Shown here piece by piece: positions 15,546 to 23,158 of a stretch of DNA of 37,885 nucleotides (positions are counted from its first letter, which is position 1; every line of letters starts with the position of its first letter). The position numbers were made by a program, and so were the translations under genes. Under the pieces are notes generated by a model. The model saw only the letters and a list, made by a program, of their open reading frames with translations. It ran no database searches and was not told where the DNA came from. The DNA is from Chloroflexota bacterium (GTDB lineage Bacteria > Chloroflexota > Dehalococcoidia > Bin125): contig VXQT01000034.1 in the NCBI GenBank assembly GCA_009838915.1, positions 1-37,885 on the forward strand, given 5' to 3'.

Positions 15546-15590
15546 TCTCCCCCCGCTCCGCGGGGGGAGATGCCGAAGGCAGAAGGGGGC
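15546..15590 (+). repeat. GC-rich palindromic interspersed repeat, copy B
   Basis: A 45-bp element: TCTCCCCCCGC, loop TCC, GCGGGGGGAGA, then TGCC-GAA-GGCA and GAAGGGGGC. The first part is an 11-bp perfect stem. It starts 5 bp after the stop of one hydrolase gene and ends 24 bp before the start of its paralogue. It differs from copy C by one base in the last G-run. The position right after a stop codon is typical of REP-like mRNA-stabilising or attenuating elements. Confidence 0.85.
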
Positions 15591-15614
15591 TCCCCCCGAG
15601 CACGGAGATCACCA

Positions 15615-16775
15615 ATGATCACCCCAATCCACGGTTGGAACGACCCGCGATTCGATGCCGTCCGACAGGCCTTCGAAAGCAACTTCGCCGAGCGCGGCGA
15701 TATCGGCGCGGCGGTCAGCATCTACCTGCACGGCGAACCCGTCGTCGACCTCTGGGGCGGCTTCTACGACGAATCCCGCGAGCGCGAGTGGGACCGCAAC
15801 ACGCTGGTAAACGTCTACTCCTCGACCAAGGGCCTGGTCGCCTTCTGCGCTCACCGGCTGGTCGAGCAGGGCAAGCTCGACCTCGACGCTCCCGTCGCCG
15901 AGTATTGGCCCGAGTTCGCCGCCTCGGGCAAGCAGGACATCCCCGTCCGCTGGCTGCTCTGCCACAAGGCCGGTATGGCTGCTGTCAAGCGCGAGCTGGT
16001 CACCGAGGACATGTTCGACTGGGAGACCATGACCTCGGCCCTGGCCGAGCAGGAACCGTGGTGGACGCCGGGTGAGAAGCACGGCTACCACGCGATGACC
16101 TTCGGCTGGCTGGTCGGCGAAGTCATCCGCCGCATCGACGGCCGCTCGGTCGGCACGTACTTCCGCGAGGAGTTCGCGGCGCCGCTCGGTCTCGACGCCC
16201 ACGTCGGCACCGGACCGGAGTTCGACGCGCGCATCTCTACCGTGATCGAGCCGCAGATCGCCGCCGAGTTCCCGCCCACCAGCGACCTCTTCGGTGACCC
16301 CGACAGCGTCGGCATCGTCGCCGTGATCAATCCGCCCGTCTTCAATCCCGGCGGCCCGGCCATGGCCTCGCGCCGCGACTGGCGCGCCGCCGAGATCCCG
16401 GCTGCCAATGGTCACGCCACCGCCCGGGCGCTCGCCCGCATCTACGGAGGCGCAGCCAACGGCGGCCGGATCGACGGCGTCCACGTGCTTGATCCGGAGA
16501 CCATCGAGCGAGGAATCGAAGAGCAGACCAACGGCCCCGACACCTGCATCGGCATCAACACCCGCTTCGGTCTCGGCTGGGCCCTGACCGGCGAGTCAAC
16601 GCCCTACGGCCCAAACCCCCGAGCCTTTGGACATCCCGGCGCCGGAGGCTCCCTCGGCTACGCCGACCTCGACGCCGGCATCGGCTTCGGCTACGCCATG
16701 AACCAGATGGGCACGGAAGTCGCCCACGATCCCCGATGCGCGGTCTTGATCGACGCGCTCTACGAGTCGCTGTAG
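15615..16775 (+). CDS. Serine hydrolase of the class C beta-lactamase/EstB family, tandem paralogue
   Basis: At 386 residues it is the same length as the preceding gene. It has SSTK (nucleophile Ser and Lys), MTFGWLVGE where Phe replaces the Tyr of the Y-x-x motif found in its paralogue, and the same HPGAGGSLGYAD ending. The Tyr-to-Phe change at the general-base position could alter or weaken catalysis. The start at 15615 was preferred over an in-frame ATG at 15570 because that codon lies inside the palindromic repeat, GGAG sits 7 nt upstream of 15615, and the length then matches the paralogue exactly. Confidence 0.88.
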   Translation: MITPIHGWNDPRFDAVRQAFESNFAERGDIGAAVSIYLHGEPVVDLWGGFYDESREREWDRNTLVNVYSSTKGLVAFCAHRLVEQGKLDLDAPVAEYWPEFAASGKQDIPVRWLLCHKAGMAAVKRELVTEDMFDWETMTSALAEQEPWWTPGEKHGYHAMTFGWLVGEVIRRIDGRSVGTYFREEFAAPLGLDAHVGTGPEFDARISTVIEPQIAAEFPPTSDLFGDPDSVGIVAVINPPVFNPGGPAMASRRDWRAAEIPAANGHATARALARIYGGAANGGRIDGVHVLDPETIERGIEEQTNGPDTCIGINTRFGLGWALTGESTPYGPNPRAFGHPGAGGSLGYADLDAGIGFGYAMNQMGTEVAHDPRCAVLIDALYESL

Positions 16776-16796
16776 ATGGCCGTCCTCATCGAACCA

Positions 16797-16819
16797 AGAC
16801 AGCACTCATGTGCTAGTCT
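16797..16819. promoter_or_regulatory. Inverted repeat overlapping an extended -10-like box
   Basis: AGAC-AGCAC, loop TCAT, GTGCT-A-GTCT: nine paired bases with one bulged A. The right arm contains TGCTAGTCT (TG-n-TAnnnT, 16811-16819), 23 nt before the ATG at 16843. A dyad embedded in a -10 box is the expected position for a repressor operator. It could alternatively end the hydrolase transcript, though no U-run follows. Confidence 0.35.
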
Positions 16820-16842
16820 CCGATTAGGAGGCCCCGTACAGC

Positions 16843-17709
16843 ATGCCCGACTGTGGTCGCATCGTTGAGATTCGTTCGAATCGATCGGCCGGCGAGTGGA
16901 CATTGATCGTCACGACCCGTCCATCTTCGATGCTTGACCACTTCAGCACCCTGTTGAAGCGTGCGCTGCCGGCAGGGGTGGACGTTCGGGTGGGCACGCC
17001 GCAGGGGACGATTCTGTTCACGTCCAGTCGTGCCGAACAACTTGAATCTACCCGCGCATTCATGGAACTCCTTCGGGACAGTGTGACGATCGATGACGAG
17101 GCCGTCATGTCTCATGCACTGGGAGTGCACTGGTTCGCGGACATCAAGGAACGCTCACAACTTGGGGACCTCGTCGAACGGGCCAAAGACTACGGAAGTA
17201 GCAACCCTTCCGATCCGGCAGCAGTGGAGCAGATCCAGAACGCCACCTTGAGCTGGCTGGCAAGGCACCCAGTGATTCGGTCAGTGGACGCGGTCGCCGC
17301 GATTCCAGGAACGCAGCCGAAGGACGTCGACTTGCCCGCTACGCTCGCGGACACAATCAGCGGGAGGCTTGGATTACGACGGCTTAGTTTGCGGTCGCGA
17401 AATCAGAGGCCACAGAAGGGCCAATCCGGCTCCACTGCTTCCCGCGCCCGGTCGCTCGGAGCATTGATGAATGCCGACAGAGACGCCTTCGGGCGTCGCG
17501 TGCTGCTGGTCGATGACATCTATCGCAGCGGCAATTCGATGATGGCGGGACTCAGAGCGCTCCGACGTGCGGGAGCGAGCACAATCATCTGTCTCGCCAT
17601 CACGAAGACCGCCCGAGACTGCAACGGACTACCGGCCAGTGTGGACAACTGGCCGGACGAGTTGCCGGAGACGCTCGAAGCCGAATCTTTCGACGTACCA
17701 TTCTGCTGA
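16843..17709 (+). CDS. Phosphoribosyltransferase-domain protein paired with a DprA-like protein
   Basis: The C-terminal half of this 288-residue protein is a type I phosphoribosyltransferase fold. It has AVAAIPG as an early strand and the PRPP-binding signature RVLLVDDIYRSGNSM (residues ~219-233) with the two adjacent Asp, followed by RRAGASTIICLAITKT. The first ~130 residues form a separate module I do not recognise. A strong TAGGAGG ribosome site lies 11 nt upstream. The DprA-like gene starts 11 bp after its stop. Codon third positions are visibly less GC-biased than in the flanking metabolic genes, which hints at horizontal acquisition. The role is probably in nucleotide-linked conflict or DNA uptake rather than purine salvage; this is inference. 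Confidence 0.75.
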   Translation: MPDCGRIVEIRSNRSAGEWTLIVTTRPSSMLDHFSTLLKRALPAGVDVRVGTPQGTILFTSSRAEQLESTRAFMELLRDSVTIDDEAVMSHALGVHWFADIKERSQLGDLVERAKDYGSSNPSDPAAVEQIQNATLSWLARHPVIRSVDAVAAIPGTQPKDVDLPATLADTISGRLGLRRLSLRSRNQRPQKGQSGSTASRARSLGALMNADRDAFGRRVLLVDDIYRSGNSMMAGLRALRRAGASTIICLAITKTARDCNGLPASVDNWPDELPETLEAESFDVPFC

Positions 17710-17720
17710 CAGGCGGAGCA

Positions 17721-18404
17721 ATGACCACAACGCAATCTGCGGCTTCAGGAGTCGAGCCCACCTTCAATAGTCTGGCAGTGCGCGGCCACAGGAATCGGCT
17801 TCGCGAGCCCGGCATCGCCCTATGCGGCTCACGGGCCGCAGGAGTTCAAGGGATTGCGTTTGCGAACGCAGTGGGCACGTTCGCCGCTCAGGCCAACCTG
17901 TCGCTCGTGAGCGGCTACGCGAAGGGCGTTGACATTGCTGGCCATGTGGCCTGCGTCGAGGCGGGCGGACACACGGTCGCCGTGTTGGCCGAAGGACTGG
18001 GGCGTTTCCGACTGCGACGCGAACTCCAAGCGGCGATCGAGCCGTGGGATGAGCTTGAGCGGCACTTGACTGTCGTTTCCCAGTTCGAGTCGAACGCCGG
18101 CTGGACAGTTTGGCGGGCAATGCAACGCAACGACCTCATTTGCGCGCTCGGTGTTGTGCTCGTCGCCATCGACCCGGGAGACAGCGGCGGAACCTACGAC
18201 GCCGTCAACAAAGCGTTCAAGCGTGAGATGCCAGTCGTGATTGGCTGGTCCGACCCTGAGCGTGAGCGCGATCATGTCGACTTGTGGCTCTCGAAGCCGC
18301 GCGTGAGATTGGCATCGTCTGAAGGCGAGTTGATCGCGGCGATCGACGGGGCCATGACGAGCGAAGCTCCGACGCCGGAGATTAGCCAACCGACGTTGTT
18401 GTAG
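17721..18404 (+). CDS. DprA/Smf-like SLOG-domain protein
   Basis: The 227-residue protein has the Rossmann-like SLOG core of DprA: GIALCGSRAAG (31-41), SLVSGYAKGVDIAGH (61-75), and GGHTVAVLAEGLGRF (82-96), then VALVVIDPGDSGGT-like sequence near residues 146-158. It lacks the SAM domain and the C-terminal winged helix of full-length DprA. A stand-alone SLOG protein next to a phosphoribosyltransferase fits nucleotide-derived signalling or defence pairs better than the natural-transformation DprA. It is convergent with the CoA-transferase gene, 3 bp apart, and shares the lower GC bias of its partner. Confidence 0.75.
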   Translation: MTTTQSAASGVEPTFNSLAVRGHRNRLREPGIALCGSRAAGVQGIAFANAVGTFAAQANLSLVSGYAKGVDIAGHVACVEAGGHTVAVLAEGLGRFRLRRELQAAIEPWDELERHLTVVSQFESNAGWTVWRAMQRNDLICALGVVLVAIDPGDSGGTYDAVNKAFKREMPVVIGWSDPERERDHVDLWLSKPRVRLASSEGELIAAIDGAMTSEAPTPEISQPTLL

Positions 18405-18407
18405 CGC

Positions 18408-21053
18408 TCACACCGAAGTCAAACCCTCCGCGATCACGCCTTCATCGGCCAGGCGCGAAATCTCCGACGTGCTCATGCCCAGCAGCTCGCCGAGGACGTA
18501 GTGGTTGTCCTCTCCGTAGCAGGGGGCGCCGCGATCGATGGGGCCGCCCATGAACGGCGGGGTCTGGCTCCACTTGACCGGGACTTCCTTGGTTGGCCAG
18601 GCGCCCATCTCCGAGTGCTCGACCTCGGTCAGCCAGTTGAGGTGGGCGAGCTGTGGGTCGACCTCGAGCCGGTCCTGCGCGTCCTGGCAGACGCCAGCGG
18701 CGATTCCCGCTTCCTGTAGGCGCTGCATCAGGTCCCAGCGGTCGTGCTGGAGAGTCCACTCGCTGATTCGCTCGTCCAGCTCGTCCTGGTTGGCCAGGCG
18801 GTCGGCGAGGCTGGCGAACCTGTCCAAGGACGCCCACTCGGGGTCGCCCATCACCCGCCGCAAGGCCTGCCAGTCCGACTCGTCGAAACAGGCAAGCGCC
18901 ATCCAGCGGTCGTTGGACTCGATGTCGTCGCGGCAGCGGTAGGCGCCATGCGGCGCGGCCGGCTTGTAGGGCGAGCGGTTGCCGTAACGCTGCCAGATTG
19001 TTCCGTTGGCCGACCACTCGAGCACTGAGGTGCCGTTCAGGTAGATGCCGGCGTCGACCTGGGAGGAGTCAATCCACTGGCCCTTGCCGGTGCGATCGCG
19101 GTAGTAGAGCGCGGCCATCATTGCATTGGCCAGGTTGTAGGCCCCGAACCAGTCGAGGTAGCTGTAGCCCCAGCCCGCCGGCGCGTACGGCTCCGGCAGG
19201 CCCGACAGCTCGGACACGCCGGCGAACGACGCGGCGATCGGCCCGACCGTGCGGTAGCGTCCGTACACGCCGACCTGACCCATGCCCGACTGCGAGAGGT
19301 AGATGATGTCCGGCTTGATCTCATTCATCACCTCGTAGCCCAGCCCCCAGCGCTCCATCACGCCGGGCGAGAAGCCCTCGGCCACGATGTCGGAAACCGC
19401 GACAAGCCGCTTGGCGATCTCCAGCCCGCGCGGGTCGCGCAGGTTGAGCGAGAGTCCGCGATGCCCGGCGTGGAAGTCGTTGAACTGTCCCGAGCGATTG
19501 ATCGTCGAGTTGTCGGGCGGCAGCGGCGCATCGCCAACGCCCAACTCCTGTCGCGCCGCCTTGCCGCCCTCCGGGAACTGCGCCATACCCATGCGCAGAT
19601 CCATGTTCTGGTGCCACTCGACCTTGATGTCCTCCGCCCCCAGCGCCGACAAGAATCGCGGCGCACCGCCCGACGCCAACCACCAGGTGAAGTCGAGAAT
19701 CCGCACGCCCTCCAACGGAAACGCCGTCCCCCAGCGCGACCTTGCGTTCCCCTCTCCCCCACCCTGCGGAGAGGCTGCGTTTCCATTCCCATCTCCCCCC
19801 GCTCCGCGGGGGGAGATGCCGAAGGCAGAGGGGGGCTTCCGTTCAGCCAACTCCGCCAAAATCTCCTCATTGTGCTCACCGAGCAGCGGAGCGCGAGGCC
19901 CCACCTTCCACGACGTCTCCGACGACACCCACTTGCTCGATGTGTAGACGAACTCCTTCTGGTGCTCGGGATGCTCGACGTTGGCGAAGCTGCCGCGCTC
20001 CCACCAATGAGGGTCAAGCGCGTTCTCGTGTGGCTTGCGCAGCGGCGCCCAGAGATGGCCCAGGTCCTGCGCATCGCGCCAGGGCACGTCCTCGAAGCGG
20101 AACTTGCGGATCAGCCGCTGCGACACCTCCTGCAGGTGCGCCGCAGTCTCGCCGCGAGACCGAGTGCCCGCGCCGCCCGCCTCCGGCGGCGTCTCCTTGA
20201 GATCGGCCGACATGTCGTAACGGTCGAGAAAGTCGATCAGCGACTGCGAGCGCCCGCGCGGCAGCGCCATCACCCAGCGGCCGTCCTTGGTCGGACCGAT
20301 CATCGGCAGCGGCGAGACCTGCTCCATCGCGTGCCGGCAGGTCTGCCGATAGAACCGCGCCCGCCGGTAGACCCAGCTCATCAGGTCCAGCTCGGTGTTC
20401 TTGGCGACCGCGTCGTGAACCGCGGTATGCAGCGTCTGCGCCCGGCCGGAACGTCCGCGATCGATCAACGCGCCAATTGCGTTCATCACCGTAAGCTCGC
20501 CCGCGATGTGGTAGGCCTGCCACATCTGGGGCGCGATCGGTGGCGTGTCGTAGGTCCCGTCGGGCTGCGGGTCGTAGCCGCAGTTCATCATCGGCCCGCC
20601 CAGCGCCAGGTGAACCAGGTCGGAACCGCGAAAGTCAGCCCACGGCCCCGAGTCGCCGAACGGCGACATCCGCGCAATCACGATCTCCGGATTGGCTTCG
20701 CGGATCGCGTCTTCGTCGGAACCACGTTCGTCGATATCGGACTTCGGCCGCGCGTCCAGGAACAGATCGGCCGTGGCCATCAGTTGCAGCAAATTCGAGC
20801 GGCCGTCTTCACTGGCGAGATCGAGAGTCAGCGAGCGCTTGCCGATGCTGTAGTGCCACCAGAACAGCGACCGCTCGGGCCCGGGCTCATCCTCATAGAA
20901 CGGTCCAATCTGCCGAGTCGAGCAGCCCTCGAGCGGCTCAACCTTGATCACATCCGCCCCAAGCCCCGCCAGCAGCTTGCCCGCGTAGGCCGAGATCTCG
21001 TCGCCAACCTCGATCACGCGAACGCCATCGAGGAGGTGTTCTTCGTTGCTCAT
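18408..21053 (-). CDS. Fused double CaiB/BaiF (family III) CoA-transferase
   Basis: The 881-residue protein contains two full family III CoA-transferase units. Unit 1 (~10-420) begins GVRVIEVGDEISAYAGKLLA, has GADVIKVEPLEG and a candidate catalytic Asp in AQTLHTAVHDAV, and ends LLGEHNEEILAEL, a typical family C-terminus. Unit 2 (~460-880) begins GVRILDFTWWLASGGAPRFL, has GAEDIKVEW and a candidate catalytic Asp in GQWIDSSQVDAG. Between them about 40 Gly/Asn/Pro-rich residues are encoded by palindromic repeats (19751-19836). ATG 21053 with AGGG upstream was preferred over GTG 21068. It transfers CoA between acyl groups, probably a dicarboxylate or branched acid. It sits 67 bp downstream of an acyl-CoA dehydrogenase. 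Confidence 0.88.
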   Translation of the reverse strand: MSNEEHLLDGVRVIEVGDEISAYAGKLLAGLGADVIKVEPLEGCSTRQIGPFYEDEPGPERSLFWWHYSIGKRSLTLDLASEDGRSNLLQLMATADLFLDARPKSDIDERGSDEDAIREANPEIVIARMSPFGDSGPWADFRGSDLVHLALGGPMMNCGYDPQPDGTYDTPPIAPQMWQAYHIAGELTVMNAIGALIDRGRSGRAQTLHTAVHDAVAKNTELDLMSWVYRRARFYRQTCRHAMEQVSPLPMIGPTKDGRWVMALPRGRSQSLIDFLDRYDMSADLKETPPEAGGAGTRSRGETAAHLQEVSQRLIRKFRFEDVPWRDAQDLGHLWAPLRKPHENALDPHWWERGSFANVEHPEHQKEFVYTSSKWVSSETSWKVGPRAPLLGEHNEEILAELAERKPPSAFGISPRGAGGDGNGNAASPQGGGEGNARSRWGTAFPLEGVRILDFTWWLASGGAPRFLSALGAEDIKVEWHQNMDLRMGMAQFPEGGKAARQELGVGDAPLPPDNSTINRSGQFNDFHAGHRGLSLNLRDPRGLEIAKRLVAVSDIVAEGFSPGVMERWGLGYEVMNEIKPDIIYLSQSGMGQVGVYGRYRTVGPIAASFAGVSELSGLPEPYAPAGWGYSYLDWFGAYNLANAMMAALYYRDRTGKGQWIDSSQVDAGIYLNGTSVLEWSANGTIWQRYGNRSPYKPAAPHGAYRCRDDIESNDRWMALACFDESDWQALRRVMGDPEWASLDRFASLADRLANQDELDERISEWTLQHDRWDLMQRLQEAGIAAGVCQDAQDRLEVDPQLAHLNWLTEVEHSEMGAWPTKEVPVKWSQTPPFMGGPIDRGAPCYGEDNHYVLGELLGMSTSEISRLADEGVIAEGLTSV
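19751..19774. repeat. Second inverted repeat in the CoA-transferase linker
   Basis: CCTCTCC, ten-base spacer CCCACCCTGC, GGAGAGG: a 7-bp inverted repeat in coding sequence, 17 bp from palindromic repeat copy C. The two palindromes together occupy the linker between the two CoA-transferase units. It resembles intergenic stem-loops rather than domain-coding DNA. Confidence 0.55.
19792..19836 (+). repeat. GC-rich palindromic interspersed repeat, copy C, inside a coding region
   Basis: The 45-bp element is identical to copy B except for one base: TCTCCCCCCGC, TCC, GCGGGGGGAGA, TGCC-GAA-GGCA, GAGGGGGGC. It lies in frame inside the fused CoA-transferase gene, where the minus strand encodes the peptide PPSAFGISPRGAG. 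It falls exactly between the two CoA-transferase units. Confidence 0.9.
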
Positions 21054-21120
21054 GGAGACACCCTGCACTGTTGCATCTCAGTGGAGGATACGTGCAGGTG
21101 GGTCGGCGCTCGAAAGTTCG

Positions 21121-22329
21121 CTAAGCCCTCGGCAGACCCAGACCCCGCGTCGCTATCACGTTGCGCTGGACCTCGGAGGTGCCTCCGCGGATTGTTGCGG
21201 GCACCATGCCGACGTAACTGCGGGTGAACGTGCTGGCCGGGGGAGCGTCGCTCCAGTGCTGGGCGTGGAGCCCGAAAACCTTGGTTGCGGTCAACGCCAG
21301 CCGCTGGCTCAGTTCAGAGGCGAACAGCTTCGCCGTCGACGCTTCGTAGTTGGGCACCAGGCCGGCCGACTGCATCGAGATGATGCGGAAACTGAACTGA
21401 TAGAGCGTCTCGGTTTCGACGTAGCGGTCGACGATCTCCTGGCGCAGCTCCGGCGTGACCCGCTCCCGCGCGCCTTGATCGTTGTTATGGATGTGCGTGA
21501 TCAGTTGCCGCAACTGACGCCGCGCCGCCACAGCGCCGCCGATGTTGGAGCGCTCGAAGTCGAGCAGTGTCATCCCCACGTACCAGCCGCGATTGAGCTC
21601 GCCGACCAGGTTGCTGGCCGGAATCCGCACGTCCTCGAAGAAGACCTCGTTGAAGTAGTGGTCGCCGTTGATATTGATCAGCGGACGCACCGTGATGCCC
21701 GGCGTCTTGATGTCGTCGATCATGACGAACGAGATCCCGCGATGCTTGGGCGCGTCGGGGTCGGTGCGGACCAGCGCAAACATCGCGTCGGCCGTGTGCG
21801 CGGCCGAGGTCCAGATCTTCTGTCCGTTGATGATGAAGTCGTCGCCGTCGCGCACGGCGCGAGTGGTCAGCGAAGCCAAATCGGAGCCGGAGCCGGGCTC
21901 GCTGTAGCCCTGCGCCCAGGTCACTTCTGCGCCCAGAATCGGCGGCAGGTACTTCTCCTTTTGCTCCTCCGAACCATGCACGATCAGCGTTGGCCCGAGC
22001 ATGTTGACGCCCGAGCCGCCGACGCCTGGCGCGCCCGACTCGGCCAGTTCCTGATTGAAGATGAACTGCTCCATCGACGAGAGTCCGCCGCCGCCGTACT
22101 CGGTCGGCCAGTGCGGGGCGACCCAGTGCCGCTCGGCTAGCGCGGCGTGCCAGTCGATGGCGGCTTGCAGCGCGACTGGATCGTCCGACTTGCGATCGTT
22201 TTCCCAGGCTCGCTCGGGCATCGCGCCGCGCGCAGCCAACTCGCGGTATCGCTGCGGCAGCCGCTGCTCAATCAGGGTCGAGACTTCGTTGCGAAAGGCC
22301 GCCTGTTCCGCTGAGTCGCGCCAGTCCAT
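21121..22329 (-). CDS. Acyl-CoA dehydrogenase, second copy
   Basis: The 402-residue enzyme has WVAPHWPTEYGGGGLSSMEQ, AQGYSEPGSGSDLASLTTRA, NGQKIWTSAAHTADAM and a C-terminal RGGTSEVQRNVIATRGLGL. It is clearly related to the enzyme at 6926-8110, but Arg (IRGGTSEVQ) replaces the Glu (IEGGTSEIQ) at the position equivalent to the catalytic base of medium-chain-type enzymes. Many environmental members vary here, so another Glu may serve. GGAGG lies 6 nt before the ATG. It is followed by the fused CoA-transferase, an arrangement that suits activation and then oxidation of an organic acid. Confidence 0.92.
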   Translation of the reverse strand: MDWRDSAEQAAFRNEVSTLIEQRLPQRYRELAARGAMPERAWENDRKSDDPVALQAAIDWHAALAERHWVAPHWPTEYGGGGLSSMEQFIFNQELAESGAPGVGGSGVNMLGPTLIVHGSEEQKEKYLPPILGAEVTWAQGYSEPGSGSDLASLTTRAVRDGDDFIINGQKIWTSAAHTADAMFALVRTDPDAPKHRGISFVMIDDIKTPGITVRPLININGDHYFNEVFFEDVRIPASNLVGELNRGWYVGMTLLDFERSNIGGAVAARRQLRQLITHIHNNDQGARERVTPELRQEIVDRYVETETLYQFSFRIISMQSAGLVPNYEASTAKLFASELSQRLALTATKVFGLHAQHWSDAPPASTFTRSYVGMVPATIRGGTSEVQRNVIATRGLGLPRA

Positions 22330-22374
22330 CGTCGCCTCCGGTCGGGGATGCGTTCAGTCTTGCTCAGCAACCCG

Positions 22375-23025
22375 CTAGAGACCTGGAACCGCCAGTGCCA
22401 CCGCGGCCTGGATCTCGTCGAGCGTGCGATTGACGCTCATACCGATCAGGTCCATCCGTGCGAGCTGTTCGATGCGCGGCTCCACGCGGTCGAGGTACTC
22501 GCGCGGCAGCAGCAGCTCCAGCAATCGGCTCGCGCGCGCGAGGCCAATCAAGGCCACCGTCTCAGGATCGGGAATCTCGTCCGAGAGCAACACATCGATC
22601 AGCTTGCGCTGCACATCGCGGACCACCTGTGGATCGGTAGGCGGGAACTTCTCGGACTTCAGCACGATCAGTCGGCGACCGGCCTCGCGATGGATGATGT
22701 TGCGCTCCGAGAGATCCTCGATGATCTGCTGCCGTAGCACCAGCGCATAGCGTGCGATCTCGGAGATCCAGTACGAGATCGGCTGATTCGGCGGGCCCGA
22801 GTTGATCTGGTGCAGGACGCTGTCGAGCAGCGGGTTGCCGGTCGCGTCGGCCGAAATGATGAACAGCCGATTGGGATCGGTGTCGATGCGGTCCATGAAC
22901 GAAAGATCGAGCAGCGAGGCGCCGGCGATCGCGTAGTCCAGCCTGCCGTCGTATGGACGCTCCAACACGCCGTCTTCACCGAGGCCCAGAAGCACTACCT
23001 GATCGCTGATTGAGAGTTCAGTCAC
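22375..23025 (-). CDS. GPP34 (GOLPH3/VPS74)-family protein
   Basis: The 216-residue, largely helical protein has the family's conserved blocks: QVVLLGLGEDG near residues 9-19, YAIAGASLLDLSFMDRI (31-47), and ATGNPLLDSVLHQI (61-74), followed by a long helical C-terminus. In eukaryotes the family binds phosphatidylinositol-4-phosphate and sorts Golgi glycosyltransferases. Bacterial members, best known in actinomycetes, have no settled role. GTG at 23025 was chosen because GGAAGG lies 9 nt upstream and the family motif begins soon after; an in-frame TTG at 23052 would remove that ribosome site. It lies between a zinc dehydrogenase and an acyl-CoA dehydrogenase, all on the same strand. Confidence 0.75.
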   Translation of the reverse strand: MTELSISDQVVLLGLGEDGVLERPYDGRLDYAIAGASLLDLSFMDRIDTDPNRLFIISADATGNPLLDSVLHQINSGPPNQPISYWISEIARYALVLRQQIIEDLSERNIIHREAGRRLIVLKSEKFPPTDPQVVRDVQRKLIDVLLSDEIPDPETVALIGLARASRLLELLLPREYLDRVEPRIEQLARMDLIGMSVNRTLDEIQAAVALAVPGL

Positions 23026-23158
23026 GTGTTGGACCCTTCCGATCTGTGTCAAGACGGCAATCGCCGCATGGATGTGTTGATGCGCCGGTACTCAATACTC
23101 CTGGCACAATCCTACTCGACCGTCTCATCGAAGATTCGCCGAGTCTGACGAACGTGCG

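Noticed and set aside
18408-21053. Fused CoA-transferase as an assembly chimera
   Set aside because: Both units are complete and in frame, and double CoA-transferases are known in environmental bacteria; only the linker origin is unusual.
19461-21227. Long plus-strand open frame opposite the CoA-transferase gene
   Set aside because: It is the low-complexity Arg/Leu/Val shadow frame typical of high-GC coding DNA; the minus strand encodes clear CoA-transferase domains.
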